Notes: generated by a model from the letters alone, not told the origin. Positions 45,246-54,728 are shown, counted from the stretch's first letter. The stretch: 64,000 nt of DNA from Citromicrobium bathyomarinum (GCA_001306305.2 CP155577.1:2959501-3023500), one strand, 5' to 3'. Numbers and translations: made by a program.

Positions 45246-48200
45246 TCACTCGGGCAGATCGGTGCCCTCCGGAATGATCGCGATCTCCAGCGGTTTGCGC
45301 GCTTCGAGATATTTCGCCGCGAGGGCCTTCATCCGATCCGGCGTGGTCATCGAGTAATCGTCCAGCAGCGTGCGGATCACCCCGATGCGCGAGGGATCGC
45401 GGGTGGAGCCGCGCAGCTGCCACATCCAGAAGCCATTGCCGGTGGTCGCGCGCAGGATCGTCTGGCGCAGCGGCTCGGTCACGCGGGCAAGCTCGTCCGC
45501 GGTCGGGCCGGTGGTCGCCAGGTCGCGCGCGATCTCGTCCGCCGCCGCGTAGAACGCGGGGATATCGTCCGGGCGCAGCTGGGCGAGCGCGATGATCGTG
45601 CCGCCGCCGACATCGTCGTTGGGCCAGTCCACCCGCACCTGCGGCGCGTAGCTGGCACCTGCACGCTCGCGCATCTCGTCGAACAGACGGTTCATCATCA
45701 GCTGGCCGAGGATTTCGAGCTGCCGCCCCTCGCGCACCTGCGCAAGGCCGCTGCCCGCCGGCCAGGCGACCACTGCAGCGGCCTGGTTGGCATCGCCGCG
45801 ATGGTACAGCACCTTGCGCGCGCCAGCCTCCGGCGCCTCGGGATTTGCAGCGAGGGTCGCGGGATCGATGGCCTCGCGCGGGGGCAGTGCGCCGAAGCTG
45901 TTCTTCAGCGCTTCGATCGCCTGTTCACGCTCGAAATCGCCGAAGATCAGCACTTCGATGGGGCCCTTTTTCAACAGCGGCTCCCACACCTTGCGGAAGC
46001 CTTCGGGCGTAGTGCCCTCGACCATCTCCGGGCTCGGCGTCGCGAATCGCGGATCGCCGTTGCGGATGAGCGTTTCGAGATCGCGGTTGAGCAGGCCGGC
46101 AGGACTGGTCGCATAGGTATCGTAGGAAATGCGCGCCGCCGCCTTGGCGCGGATCACCGGCCGCGCGTCCCACTCGGGCTGCGCCAGCTTGGCCGCGAAC
46201 AGATAGAGCTGGTCGGCCAGATCCGCCGCGCGGGTATCGGCGGAGAAGGTGAAGTTGGCGAGATCGACGGTGAAGTTGAACCCGAACTTGCGCCCCGTCG
46301 CCAGCCGGTCGAGATCTTCCTGGTCGAGCCCGGCAAGCCCCGAACTGATCAGCGCGGTTTCGCCGAGCGGGATGTAGGCTGCGCTATCCTTGTCGAACGC
46401 GCGGATACCCGCGCCCCAGTGGACATTGACCGCGACCCGGCCCGGCTCCGCCTGGTTGGACCACAGCAACGCGGTGACGCCGTTGGACAGCTCAACCCGC
46501 TCGATATCGAGCACGCCGAGCGGGCCCTCTTCCACGACTGCACCCGGCGTGCCGATCTTGGGCAGATCGTCGAAAGAGACCGTGCTGGCGGCGATGCGCG
46601 CGGACCCATCCGCCGCGACCGGCGCGGCCAGCGCCTGGCGCAGCTGCTCGGCGGTGGCTTCGCCTTCCTGCGGGGTTACATAGGTGCCGCGGATCACCTC
46701 ACCATCGAACAGCTTGCGCGTGCGCTCGAGGATCGCCTGCGGGGTCACCCGTTCACGCATCCCGCGAAAAATATCGAGCACTGTCTGCGGCGAGGCGACG
46801 GTTTCGCGGATGTCGACCGCGTTGACCAGCGTATCCGCGATCTGCGCGCCCGGTTCGACATCGGCTTCCTCCACTCCGGCCACGAAAGCGACCTCGAATT
46901 CCGAAATCTCGCGGGCGAGTTCTTCCTCGGTCGGCGGATTGGTGGTCGCATCGGCGATCACCGCGCGCACGTCTTCCAGCGCGGCCTGCCAGTCCTGCGT
47001 CAAAGGTGCGAAGCTGACGAAGGTCGCGTCGGCACTGCGGCTGACGTCCTCCTGCTGAACCTGCGCGTAGAGATAGTCGCCGCCGCCGCGCGCGCGCGCT
47101 TCGAGCCGCCGGTTGATCAGGGACTGGGCGAGCGAATCCATCAGGATGCCCTCGTTATAGGCAATCGTATCCTGCACCGGACGCCACGGACGCATCACCC
47201 CATAGGTGAGCGAACGCGGCAGATCGGGTTCGACGATCACGGTCGTCTCGCCCACCGGATTGGCGGGATCTGCCCCCGCCGGAGCCTTCGGGTCGCCGAA
47301 ATCGGGCGCGGATGCGTCCTTCCCGTCGACCTGCCAGTCGCCGAAATACTTCTCGATCAGGCTGGCGAGCGCGACCGGGTCCGCATCGCCCGCGACCGCG
47401 ATCACGGTCTTCTGCGGGCGATACCAGCGCTTGTAGAACGCCCCGACCGTATCGGCATTGGCGGCGAGCAGCGTCTCCTCGGTCCCGATCGGGGTCCGGT
47501 CGGCGAGGCGCTGGCCGTTGAAGAAGGTTTCACGGCTGGTGGTCGCCACCCGTTCGCCCGCGCCACCGCCACGCTCGCGCTTTTCGGCGAGCACGATCGG
47601 CACTTCGGTGCGCACGTTGACCTCGTTGATGACCGGGGCCTGCACCATGCCCGACAGCAGGCGGAACGCCTCGTCCAGCTTGGCGGGAGAGGCTTCGGGC
47701 AGGTCGAGCTGGTAGACCGTCTGCGTCGGGCTGGTCACCGCATTGGTATCATTGCCGAAGGTCGCGCCCAGCCGCTGCCAGGTGGGGATCGTCTCGCCCA
47801 CATCGAGGTAGCGCGACTGGCGGAACAGCAGATGTTCGAGCAGGTGGGCAAAGCCGCGCTCCTGATCGGTCTCGTAGAGCGATCCCGCGTCGATACGGAT
47901 GCGGATCGAGACCTGATCGGGCGGCACGCCGTTCTTGCGGGTGGCATAGCGCAGGCCATTGTCGAGCACGCCGAAGCGCCACTGGCGATCGACCGGGACA
48001 TTGCTGCCCTCGTACAGCCACGGGGTTTCATCGGGCGACTGGAGCGTGGCGGCGGTCGCCTGCGGCTCGTCGGTCGCCGGGGTCAGCGTGGCGGGGGTCT
48101 GCCCCGACGCTTTCTTCTGCGTATGCGCGGTGTCCCGCAGCCCGGCGTTCTTCTGCGGGGAGGCCTGCGCCTGTTCGGCCTGCGGTGTGCCCGCGGCCAT

Positions 48201-48296
48201 ATCGGGCGCGTCCGGCATTCCCGGGCTCGCGCACGCCGCCGCCAGAAGGGGAAGAAGCAGGGCGAGGCGGCTGAGACCGGAGGAAACGGAGTGCAT
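45246..48296 (-). CDS. exported M16-family zinc metallopeptidase, duplicated domains
   Basis: 1016 residues. Leader MHSVSSGLSRLALLLPLLAA followed by ACAS, a lipobox, so probably a lipoprotein. The N-terminal M16 domain has the inverted zinc site H-x2-E-H (GFAHLLEHLLF, about residue 170). The second half is an M16 C-terminal-like repeat (EVLIFGDFEREQAIEALKNS). Two-domain fold of the pitrilysin or processing-peptidase type; substrates unknown. A Thr/Ala/Gln/Pro-rich low-complexity stretch separates the leader from the domains. Confidence 0.92.
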   Translation of the reverse strand: MHSVSSGLSRLALLLPLLAAACASPGMPDAPDMAAGTPQAEQAQASPQKNAGLRDTAHTQKKASGQTPATLTPATDEPQATAATLQSPDETPWLYEGSNVPVDRQWRFGVLDNGLRYATRKNGVPPDQVSIRIRIDAGSLYETDQERGFAHLLEHLLFRQSRYLDVGETIPTWQRLGATFGNDTNAVTSPTQTVYQLDLPEASPAKLDEAFRLLSGMVQAPVINEVNVRTEVPIVLAEKRERGGGAGERVATTSRETFFNGQRLADRTPIGTEETLLAANADTVGAFYKRWYRPQKTVIAVAGDADPVALASLIEKYFGDWQVDGKDASAPDFGDPKAPAGADPANPVGETTVIVEPDLPRSLTYGVMRPWRPVQDTIAYNEGILMDSLAQSLINRRLEARARGGGDYLYAQVQQEDVSRSADATFVSFAPLTQDWQAALEDVRAVIADATTNPPTEEELAREISEFEVAFVAGVEEADVEPGAQIADTLVNAVDIRETVASPQTVLDIFRGMRERVTPQAILERTRKLFDGEVIRGTYVTPQEGEATAEQLRQALAAPVAADGSARIAASTVSFDDLPKIGTPGAVVEEGPLGVLDIERVELSNGVTALLWSNQAEPGRVAVNVHWGAGIRAFDKDSAAYIPLGETALISSGLAGLDQEDLDRLATGRKFGFNFTVDLANFTFSADTRAADLADQLYLFAAKLAQPEWDARPVIRAKAAARISYDTYATSPAGLLNRDLETLIRNGDPRFATPSPEMVEGTTPEGFRKVWEPLLKKGPIEVLIFGDFEREQAIEALKNSFGALPPREAIDPATLAANPEAPEAGARKVLYHRGDANQAAAVVAWPAGSGLAQVREGRQLEILGQLMMNRLFDEMRERAGASYAPQVRVDWPNDDVGGGTIIALAQLRPDDIPAFYAAADEIARDLATTGPTADELARVTEPLRQTILRATTGNGFWMWQLRGSTRDPSRIGVIRTLLDDYSMTTPDRMKALAAKYLEARKPLEIAIIPEGTDLPE

Positions 48297-48435
48297 GTGC
48301 GTGCCTATAGGGAGGAAAGGCGTGAAGGCCTAATGAACAAAATGGCAGTCATGCGACGGAATTTGCCGACTGCCCCCTGATGGGGACGCGCCATTGCTTG
48401 CCGCGTTCCCGCCCCGCCCCTACATCGGGGGCGAT

Positions 48436-49014
48436 ATGTATATTGAAACCGAAACCACACCCAATCCCGCCACGCTCAAGTTCCTGCCCCAGCGGCAGGT
48501 CATGCCGCAGGGCACGCGCGACTTTGCCAATCCGGAAGATGCCGAGGCAAGCCCGCTGGCGCAGGCGCTGTTCGACACCGGCGAAGTGACCGGCGTGTTC
48601 TTCGGCTCCGACTTCGTCTCCGTGACCAAGGGCGAAGGCACGCAGTGGACCGAATTGAAGCCGCAGATCGTCGCCGTACTGCTCGACCATTTCGTCTCCG
48701 AAGCGCCGCTGTTCCACGGCGGCAGCGCGGCTGGCATCGAGGTCCCGGCTGAGGATACGCTGACGGTGGAAGAGGACCCGGCCGATGCCGACATCGTCGA
48801 CCAGATCAAGGAACTGCTGGAAACGCGCATTCGCCCCGCGGTCGCGGGCGACGGCGGGGACATCGCCTATCGCGGCTACCGCGACGGGGTGGTCCATCTC
48901 CAGCTGCAGGGCGCATGCGACGGCTGCCCCTCCTCCACCGCCACGCTCAAGCACGGGATCGAGGGCCTGCTGAAACATTACGTGCCCGAAGTCGTTGAGG
49001 TGCGGGCGGCCTGA
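48436..49014 (+). CDS. NfuA-type Fe-S cluster carrier
   Basis: 192 residues. The N-terminal Nfu_N domain begins MYIETETTPNPATLKFLPQ. The C-terminal NifU-like domain has the cluster cysteines CDGCPSS and RPAVAGDGGDIAYRGY. Delivers 4Fe-4S clusters to target enzymes. The ATG at 48436 is the homologous start. Divergent from the M16 gene. Confidence 0.93.
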   Translation: MYIETETTPNPATLKFLPQRQVMPQGTRDFANPEDAEASPLAQALFDTGEVTGVFFGSDFVSVTKGEGTQWTELKPQIVAVLLDHFVSEAPLFHGGSAAGIEVPAEDTLTVEEDPADADIVDQIKELLETRIRPAVAGDGGDIAYRGYRDGVVHLQLQGACDGCPSSTATLKHGIEGLLKHYVPEVVEVRAA

Positions 49015-49058
49015 TCGGCCCCTCCCCCTCCCCGGACCTCGAAAGAAAAGAAGATTCC

Positions 49059-49667
49059 ATGACCAAGCAGTTCCACGGCCACGAATTGTCGCACGAAGCG
49101 CTCGAACAGCTGTTCCTCGAAGCGCGCAGCTATAATGGCTGGCTCGACAAGGAGGTGTCCGAGGATCAAATCCGGCACATCTACGACCTGCTGAAGATGG
49201 GCCCGACCTCCGCCAACCAGCAGTCCGCCCGCTTCGTATGGTGCAAGTCGCAGGATGCGAAGGATCGCCTCGCCAAGCATGCGAGCGAGGGCAATGTCGA
49301 TAAGATCAAGACCGCGCCGGTCTGCGTCATCATCGGCTACGACATCGATTTCCATGAGCACCTGCCGGAACTGTTCCCGCATACCGACGCGAAGAGCTGG
49401 TTCGAAGGCGATGTCGAGGGGCGGATCACACAGGCCAAGCGCAACTCCGCGTTGCAGGGTGCCTATCTGATGCTGGCGGCGCGCGCGCTGGGCCTCGATT
49501 GCGGGCCAATGTCGGGGCTCGACCTCGACAAGGTGACCGAAGACTTCTTCGCCGACCAGCCGCAATACCGGGCGGACTGGATCTGCTCGATCGGCTATGG
49601 CGACAAGGACTCGATTTTCGATCGCAGCCCGCGACCCGAATTCGAAAAATTCAACCGCATCGACTAG
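49059..49667 (+). CDS. nitroreductase family protein (RutE/HadB-like)
   Basis: 202 residues of FMN-dependent nitroreductase fold, with GPTSANQQSARFVWCKSQDA, NSALQGAYLMLAARALGLDC and SIGYGDKDS. These features resemble RutE-type malonic semialdehyde reductases, but no rut pathway is nearby, so the substrate is open. AAAGAAAAGAAG precedes the ATG. Confidence 0.87.
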   Translation: MTKQFHGHELSHEALEQLFLEARSYNGWLDKEVSEDQIRHIYDLLKMGPTSANQQSARFVWCKSQDAKDRLAKHASEGNVDKIKTAPVCVIIGYDIDFHEHLPELFPHTDAKSWFEGDVEGRITQAKRNSALQGAYLMLAARALGLDCGPMSGLDLDKVTEDFFADQPQYRADWICSIGYGDKDSIFDRSPRPEFEKFNRID

Positions 49668-49754
49668 GGTCTTCGACCCAGGGTCGGATGGCGCGGGCCG
49701 GAGCACGGTCGCGCGCGTTGCAGGGGGCAGACGATTACTGTTGCGCGTACACTG

Positions 49755-50354
49755 GTGATCGACTGCGCCACCCCGGCGTGTTCGGTTGCGCTGTTTGAAG
49801 ATGAAGAGCTGATCTCGGGCACGTTCGAGGTGCTCGGTCGGGGCCACGCCGAACGCCTGGTGCCGATGATCGCCGACCTGCCCGAACGCGGGCGGGCATC
49901 CAGCATCGCGGTCGCGCGCGGTCCGGGTAGTTTTACCGGTGTGCGGATCGGCCTCGCGGTGGCGCGCAGCCTCGCCTTTGCGTGGGGCGCGACGCTGCAG
50001 GGCTATTCCACGATGGCGCTGGTCGCGGCGATGGCGCGGCAGCAGGCGGGCGCGCAGGTGCTGACCGTCGCGATGGAAGGCGGGCACGGAGAATGGTTCG
50101 TGCAGGGCTTTGCAGAAGACGGCTCGCCACAGGCAGAGCCCGTCTCGATGCGGCCCGAAGATGCAGTCGCCAGCTTCCCTGCGTCGCTGGTTGCAGGCAG
50201 CGTGGCCGACCGCTTCGTGGAGCTGGCGGGTTCCGGCACCGCGATCCAGACCTACAGCGATGCCCGCGCCTTTCCCGCGCTGGACCAGCACGCGCTCTCG
50301 CTCGAAACCGCACCGATCTATGGCCGCGCGCCCGATGCGCGGATGCCGTCATGA
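49755..50354 (+). CDS. tsaB: tRNA threonylcarbamoyladenosine biosynthesis protein TsaB
   Basis: About 200 residues of the TsaB/YeaZ ASKHA fold. The start is VIDCATPACSVALFED, with the family loop ARGPGSFTGVRIGLAVARSL. Partner of TsaD in t6A formation. The first available standard start is GTG at 49755, which truncates the first beta strand. The in-frame upstream sequence ITVARTL restores it from an ATT at 49734, six bases after GGGGG, so the true start may be non-standard. ATGA overlap with rimI. Confidence 0.87.
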   Translation: MIDCATPACSVALFEDEELISGTFEVLGRGHAERLVPMIADLPERGRASSIAVARGPGSFTGVRIGLAVARSLAFAWGATLQGYSTMALVAAMARQQAGAQVLTVAMEGGHGEWFVQGFAEDGSPQAEPVSMRPEDAVASFPASLVAGSVADRFVELAGSGTAIQTYSDARAFPALDQHALSLETAPIYGRAPDARMPS

Positions 50355-50833
50355 GCGCGGACGGTGTCAGCGAAGCCGCGATCGACGCGATCATGCGGAT
50401 TATGGACGCAGCGTTCGACCCGCAGTGGGGCGAGGCGTGGAACCGATCGCAGGTCGCCTCCGCGCTGATCCTCTCGCATACTCACGCAAGCCTGCTTGGC
50501 CTCGACGGCACCGTGCCCGCCGATCCGGACGAAGCGGTCGGGTTCGCGATCGTGCGCGCAGCACCGGGCGAAGAGGAAATCCTGCTGATCGCGGTCGAGC
50601 CCGCTGCGCGGCGCTGCGGCGTGGGCCGTGCGCTGATCGCAATGCTGGCCGCCAATGCAAGGCTGCGCGGTGCGGAACGCCTGTTTCTGGAAATGCGGGA
50701 GAACAATCCGGCCCGTTCGCTGTACGAAAGCAATGGCTTCGCACCGATAGGCAGGCGCAAGAATTACTATCGCCTCGGTGACGGTGCACGAATGGACGCG
50801 ATTACCTTCGGGTTGGACCTCACCGACAAGTAG
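50351..50833 (+). CDS. rimI: ribosomal protein S18-alanine N-acetyltransferase
   Basis: 160 residues of GNAT fold. The acetyl-CoA loop is RRCGVGRALIAMLA and the RimI C-terminal pattern ERLFLEMRENNPARSLYESN is followed by FAPIGRRKNYYRLGDGA. The tsaB-rimI pair is the common order. Starts at the ATGA overlapping the tsaB stop. Confidence 0.88.
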   Translation: MSADGVSEAAIDAIMRIMDAAFDPQWGEAWNRSQVASALILSHTHASLLGLDGTVPADPDEAVGFAIVRAAPGEEEILLIAVEPAARRCGVGRALIAMLAANARLRGAERLFLEMRENNPARSLYESNGFAPIGRRKNYYRLGDGARMDAITFGLDLTDK

Positions 50834-50911
50834 TTAATACTATCTGCAGACGCTTGAGAAAAAGCAGTCGCGAGCATTGCATTTGGCAAGTGAATCGCAC
50901 AAGGGGAAATG

Positions 50912-50946
50912 CGTATGCGGCCCCTCCCCCTCCCACCTCGCATACG
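50912..50946. promoter_or_regulatory. inverted repeat in mucR leader
   Basis: CGTATGCG at 50912-50919 and its perfect inverse CGCATACG at 50939-50946 flank a C-rich 19-base spacer, ending 18 bases before the mucR start. Could be an operator (MucR proteins often repress their own gene) or a leader hairpin. Confidence 0.4.
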
Positions 50947-50964
50947 AAAACCCTAGAGGACTTA

Positions 50965-51408
50965 ATGGACGAGCAAGAAATGGAAATGACGCAAACGCTT
51001 ATCGCGTTTACGTCCAACATCGTGGAAGCCTACGTCAGCAACAATTCGGCTGAACTCGACGAAGTGCCGGTGCTGATCAACAATGTCTATTCGGCTCTCA
51101 GCAGCCTCGGCGGCGGTGCTACCCAGGAAGAAGAGCGGCCCGAACCTGCAGTTTCGGTGCGCGCCTCGGTCAAGCCCGATTACCTCGTGTGCCTAGAAGA
51201 CGGCAAGAAGCTCAAGATGCTCAAGCGCTACCTGCGCACGAACTACGACATGAGCCCCGAGGAATATCGCGAGCGCTGGAACCTGCCGAGCGACTATCCG
51301 ATGGTTGCCCCCAACTACGCGGAAAAGCGCCGCGAGCTGGCGAAAAAGATCGGCCTGGGCCGCACGCCCGGCCAGAAGCGCGGTCGTCGCAAGAAAACTG
51401 CCGAATAA
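50965..51408 (+). CDS. mucR: MucR/Ros-family transcriptional regulator
   Basis: 147 residues. Core of the Ros/MucR family: VSVRASVKPDYLVCLEDGKK, then KRYLRTNYDMSPEEYRERWN, then SDYPMVAPNYAEKRRELAKK, with a basic tail (PGQKRGRRKK). The usual zinc ligands are mostly absent: one Cys in VCLEDG and no histidines in the RYLRTNY helix, so this is a zinc-free variant. AGAGGA lies 4 bases upstream of the ATG. Global regulator of surface polysaccharide, motility and cell-cycle genes in relatives. Confidence 0.9.
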   Translation: MDEQEMEMTQTLIAFTSNIVEAYVSNNSAELDEVPVLINNVYSALSSLGGGATQEEERPEPAVSVRASVKPDYLVCLEDGKKLKMLKRYLRTNYDMSPEEYRERWNLPSDYPMVAPNYAEKRRELAKKIGLGRTPGQKRGRRKKTAE

Positions 51409-51419
51409 GGCAATCCGCC

Positions 51420-51452
51420 CGCCGGTCGATCTTGCGAAAAGGTCGACCGGCG
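51420..51452. terminator. hairpin after mucR
   Basis: CGCCGGTCGA at 51420-51429 pairs perfectly with TCGACCGGCG at 51443-51452; the 13-base loop contains AAAA. It starts 12 bases after the mucR stop. No T-tract follows. Confidence 0.65.
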
Positions 51453-51459
51453 AGGCCTG

Positions 51460-51503
51460 ATCGGGGCCTAATCGGGGCTGGAGCGGGGCTTGAGCGGGCC
51501 GCG
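51460..51503. repeat. 11-bp tandem repeat upstream of fur
   Basis: Four units of 11 bases: ATCGGGGCCTA, ATCGGGGCTGG, AGCGGGGCTTG and AGCGGGCCGCG. The array ends 41 bases before the fur start, and the period is one helical turn. Possible protein-binding array or leader structure; function unknown. Confidence 0.55.
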
Positions 51504-51544
51504 CACCCCGCCTATGCCTCCGGTGAAAGCCCGAGGAACCCCCA

Positions 51545-51967
51545 GTGCCCCACAAAATCGATCTCGAACAATTGTGTGCCGACAAGGGCCTGCGCATCAC
51601 CGAACAGCGCAAGGTCATCGCACGCGTGCTGTCTGACAGCGAGGACCACCCCGATGTGGAGCAGCTGCACGAGCGCGCGTCCAAGATCGACCCCGGCATT
51701 TCGATCGCGACCGTCTATCGCACGGTGCGCCTGTTCGAAGAGGCCGGCGTGCTCGACCGGCACGATTTCGGCGATGGCCGCTCCCGCTATGAACCCGCGC
51801 CCGAATCGCACCACGATCACCTGATCGACGTCGAAAGCGGCAAGGTGGTCGAATTCGTCGACCCCGAGTTGGAGGCGCTGCAAAAGCAGATCGCCGAGAA
51901 GCTGGGCTATCGCCTCGTCGATCACCGGATGGAATTGTATGGCGTCCGCCTCGAACGCGACAACTGA
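51545..51967 (+). CDS. fur: Fur-family transcriptional regulator
   Basis: 140 residues. The winged helix-turn-helix is GLRITEQRKVIARVL and ISIATVYRTVRLFEEAGVL. The regulatory metal site region HHDHLIDVESGKVVEF keeps the histidines but lacks the CxxC of enterobacterial Fur, as in many alphaproteobacterial Fur/Mur proteins. Metal specificity (Fe or Mn) therefore cannot be decided. Start is GTG at 51545. Overlaps plsC by 29 bases. Confidence 0.88.
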   Translation: MPHKIDLEQLCADKGLRITEQRKVIARVLSDSEDHPDVEQLHERASKIDPGISIATVYRTVRLFEEAGVLDRHDFGDGRSRYEPAPESHHDHLIDVESGKVVEFVDPELEALQKQIAEKLGYRLVDHRMELYGVRLERDN

Positions 51968-52868
51968 TACCCGGTCCGACTGGGAGACCCGGCAGGCCGC
52001 CGCGCGGGGCGAGAAGACGCCGATCTCCTTCATGGGCTGGGTCCGGCTATGGACCCGCACCATCGCACTTGTGTTGCTGATGATGCTGTTTGTGGTGCCG
52101 CTCTACGTCACCCGCATCTTCACCTACGGATCGCCCTGGCCCAAGTGGTATCTGGCGATTGCCGCGTGGATCGTCGGTGCGCGGGTCGAGCGCCACGGCA
52201 CGCCGCTGCGCCGCGACGTGTTCTTCGTGGCCAACCATGTCAGCTGGGTCGACATCCTCGCGCTGGCAGGCGCGAGCGGCACCGCCTTCGTCGCCAAGGC
52301 GGAACTGGCCAAGGCGCCGCTGGTGGGCTGGCTGTGTTCCTTGAACCGCACCGTGTTCGTCCAGCGCGAGGACCGGCTGCGGGTGGCGGACCAGATCAAC
52401 GCGCTGCGCGAGGCGCTGATGGACAACTGGTCGGTCACCGTCTTCCCCGAAGGCACCACCACGGATGGGCATTCGCTGCTGCCCTTCAAATCCTCGATGC
52501 TCAGCGTGCTGGAGCCGCCGCCGCCCGGCGTGCTGGTCCAGCCGGTGGTGCTCGATTACGGCGCGATGGCCGAATGGATCGGCTGGATCGGCGAGGAAGA
52601 CGGGCTCAACAATTACAAGCGGGTGATGGCACGCAAGGGCACCTTCCCGGTCAAGCTGTTCTTCCTCGAACCCTTCAGCCCGATCGAATATCGCGGGCGC
52701 AAGGCGATCGCCGCCGAAGCACGGGTACGGATCGAGGAGTGCTTGCGCGAAACGATGGGCCACGAATTGCGCCCCTTCGACCACGACGTCGCACCGATCC
52801 GCTACAGCAAGGCGAAGCTGCCGCCGGTGGGGGCACCGGCAGCGGATGAGACGCCGCCCGCCTCATGA
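51939..52868 (+). CDS. plsC: 1-acyl-sn-glycerol-3-phosphate acyltransferase (PlsC-like)
   Basis: 309 residues. One N-terminal membrane segment (TIALVLLMMLFVVPLYV), the H-x4-D catalytic motif in FVANHVSWVDILAL, and the acceptor motif VFPEGTTTDGHSLLPFK. Makes phosphatidic acid, or acylates a related lysolipid. The C-terminal tail is Pro/Ala-rich. Overlaps fur by 29 bases. Confidence 0.9.
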   Translation: MASASNATTDTRSDWETRQAAARGEKTPISFMGWVRLWTRTIALVLLMMLFVVPLYVTRIFTYGSPWPKWYLAIAAWIVGARVERHGTPLRRDVFFVANHVSWVDILALAGASGTAFVAKAELAKAPLVGWLCSLNRTVFVQREDRLRVADQINALREALMDNWSVTVFPEGTTTDGHSLLPFKSSMLSVLEPPPPGVLVQPVVLDYGAMAEWIGWIGEEDGLNNYKRVMARKGTFPVKLFFLEPFSPIEYRGRKAIAAEARVRIEECLRETMGHELRPFDHDVAPIRYSKAKLPPVGAPAADETPPAS

Positions 52869-53335
52869 TGTCGATCTCGCGGGCCTTTGTCGGTTTGGGC
52901 GCGCTCTCGATGGTCGGTTGCACACCATGGGCCCAGATCGGGATTGATCGGCTGACGGAACGCCTTGAGCGCGGGCCGGCACGAATGGAATGCTACACCT
53001 CGGCTTGGGCCAAGAGCCAAGAGTTCGATCAACCAAAACCGTCGGTCTTGGATGGCGCTCACCTTCGCCTTGATCCTCACCGGGCCTTGTGGAAGCAATC
53101 CGATGATGCCGTGATCGCTTTTGCGAGGACCACTTTCGCTGGGTATCTCTGGGAATTCTCAGTTACAGAGTTCGGACCATCTCACGCCTATGCCTCGGAT
53201 CGCTATTACTGCTCGAAGGCAGCAATCCCTGTGAACCAGACGCCGCCACCGCTTGGCCAGATGACGGACGAGGGTACGGCGATGGATGGAGAGTTTCGCG
53301 AAATAGCGAATCCCTTCGATCAGCCCCCTCCTTGA
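52865..53335 (+). CDS. putative lipoprotein of unknown family
   Basis: 156 residues. Leader MMSISRAFVGLGALSMVGC with a lipobox (SMVGC), so probably lipid-anchored. The mature part has cysteines in MECYTS and YYCSKA and a Pro/Gln-rich tail. Its codons look less GC-rich than those of its neighbours, which suggests recent acquisition. ATGA overlap with plsC. Confidence 0.65.
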   Translation: MMSISRAFVGLGALSMVGCTPWAQIGIDRLTERLERGPARMECYTSAWAKSQEFDQPKPSVLDGAHLRLDPHRALWKQSDDAVIAFARTTFAGYLWEFSVTEFGPSHAYASDRYYCSKAAIPVNQTPPPLGQMTDEGTAMDGEFREIANPFDQPPP

Positions 53336-53372
53336 TCGCGCACGCCCTGCGCCGCTATAGACTGACCCTCCC

Positions 53373-54710
53373 ATGAAACCCACCAATACTCCCAAGACCT
53401 ACCGGGTCAAAAGCTTCGGCTGCCAGATGAACGTCTATGATGGCGAGCGTATGGGCGAGCTGCTTGCCGCGCAGGGCATTACGCCCGCGCCCGAGGGTGA
53501 GGAGGCGGATCTGGTGGTGCTCAACACTTGCCATATTCGCGAGAAGGCGACGGAGAAGGTTTACTCCGACATCGGTCGGTTGCGGCGCGAGGACGGGTCG
53601 AGCCCGCTGATCGCGGTCGCTGGCTGCGTCGCGCAGGCAGAAGGCAGGGAGATCATGACCCGCGCGCCCGCCGTCTCGATGGTGGTCGGCCCGCAAGCCT
53701 ACCAGAACCTGCCCGCGATGCTGGAGCGCGCGGTCTCCGGCAAGCGAACGACCGAGATGGATCTTGCGGCGGAAGCGAAGTTCGCCGGCCTCCCCCAGCG
53801 CCGCACCGCGCCTGCGGCGGCGTTCCTCACCATCCAGGAAGGCTGCGACAAGTTCTGCACCTATTGTGTCGTGCCCTATACCCGCGGCGCGGAAATCAGC
53901 CGTCCGTTCGCCGAGCTGGTCGCCGAAGCGCAGCGGCTGGTCGAAGGCGGCGCGCGCGAGATTACGCTGCTGGGCCAGAACGTCAGCGCGTGGAGCGGCG
54001 AGGATGCCAAGGGCCACCGCACCGGCCTCGCCGGGCTGGTCCGCGAGCTGGCGAAAATCGACGGGCTCGCGCGCATCCGCTACACCACCAGCCACCCGGC
54101 TGATATGGATGAAGAGATCATCGCCGCGCATGGCGAGCTCGACAAGCTGATGCCCTATCTCCACCTGCCGGTGCAGGCGGGCAACAACCGCGTGCTCAAG
54201 GCGATGAACCGCAGCCACACGGTCGAAAGCTACCTCCAGCTGCTCGAACGCTTCCGCGCGGCGCGGCCCGATCTTGCGCTGAGCGGCGATTTCATCGTCG
54301 GCTTCCCGGGGGAGACCGAGGCAGAGTTCGAGGATACGCTGAAGGTGGTGGACGAAGTCCGCTACGCACAGGCGTTCAGCTTCAAATATTCGCCCCGCCC
54401 CGGCACGCCCGCTGCCGGCATGGACGGGCAGATTGCTCCGGACGTGATGAAGGACCGGCTAGCCCGGTTGCAGGACCGCCTCAACCGCGACCAGCACGCG
54501 TTCAACACCGCCAGCGTCGGCAAAACCTGCGAAGTGCTGGTGGAGCGCAAGGGCAAGCTACCGGGCCAGTGGCTCGGCAAGTCGCCATGGCTGCAATCGG
54601 TGTTCTTCGAGCGCGAGGACACGCAGGTCGGCGATCTGGTGCAGGTCAGGCTGGAAGAGGCCGGGCCGAACTCGCTACGCGGCGAATTGCGCGAGCCCGC
54701 GCTGGCCTGA
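53373..54710 (+). CDS. miaB: tRNA-2-methylthio-N6-dimethylallyladenosine synthase
   Basis: 445 residues. The N-terminal UPF0004 domain starts [20 protein letters not shown] with its cluster cysteines ([10 protein letters not shown] and [10 protein letters not shown]). The radical SAM domain has [20 protein letters not shown] domain ends the protein. Modifies A37 of tRNAs reading UNN codons. The 3' end exists again as a decayed copy at 55705-55840. In relatives miaB is usually followed by phoH and ybeY; neither is in this window. Confidence 0.95.
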   Translation: MKPTNTPKTYRVKSFGCQMNVYDGERMGELLAAQGITPAPEGEEADLVVLNTCHIREKATEKVYSDIGRLRREDGSSPLIAVAGCVAQAEGREIMTRAPAVSMVVGPQAYQNLPAMLERAVSGKRTTEMDLAAEAKFAGLPQRRTAPAAAFLTIQEGCDKFCTYCVVPYTRGAEISRPFAELVAEAQRLVEGGAREITLLGQNVSAWSGEDAKGHRTGLAGLVRELAKIDGLARIRYTTSHPADMDEEIIAAHGELDKLMPYLHLPVQAGNNRVLKAMNRSHTVESYLQLLERFRAARPDLALSGDFIVGFPGETEAEFEDTLKVVDEVRYAQAFSFKYSPRPGTPAAGMDGQIAPDVMKDRLARLQDRLNRDQHAFNTASVGKTCEVLVERKGKLPGQWLGKSPWLQSVFFEREDTQVGDLVQVRLEEAGPNSLRGELREPALA

Positions 54711-54728
54711 TGCCTCTTGCGGGCCTGC

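Noticed and set aside
45207-48380. Plus-strand open frame of 1057 codons
   Set aside because: Antisense of the M16 peptidase gene; composition (His/Arg/Gly-rich, no domain) is that of a shadow in GC-rich DNA.
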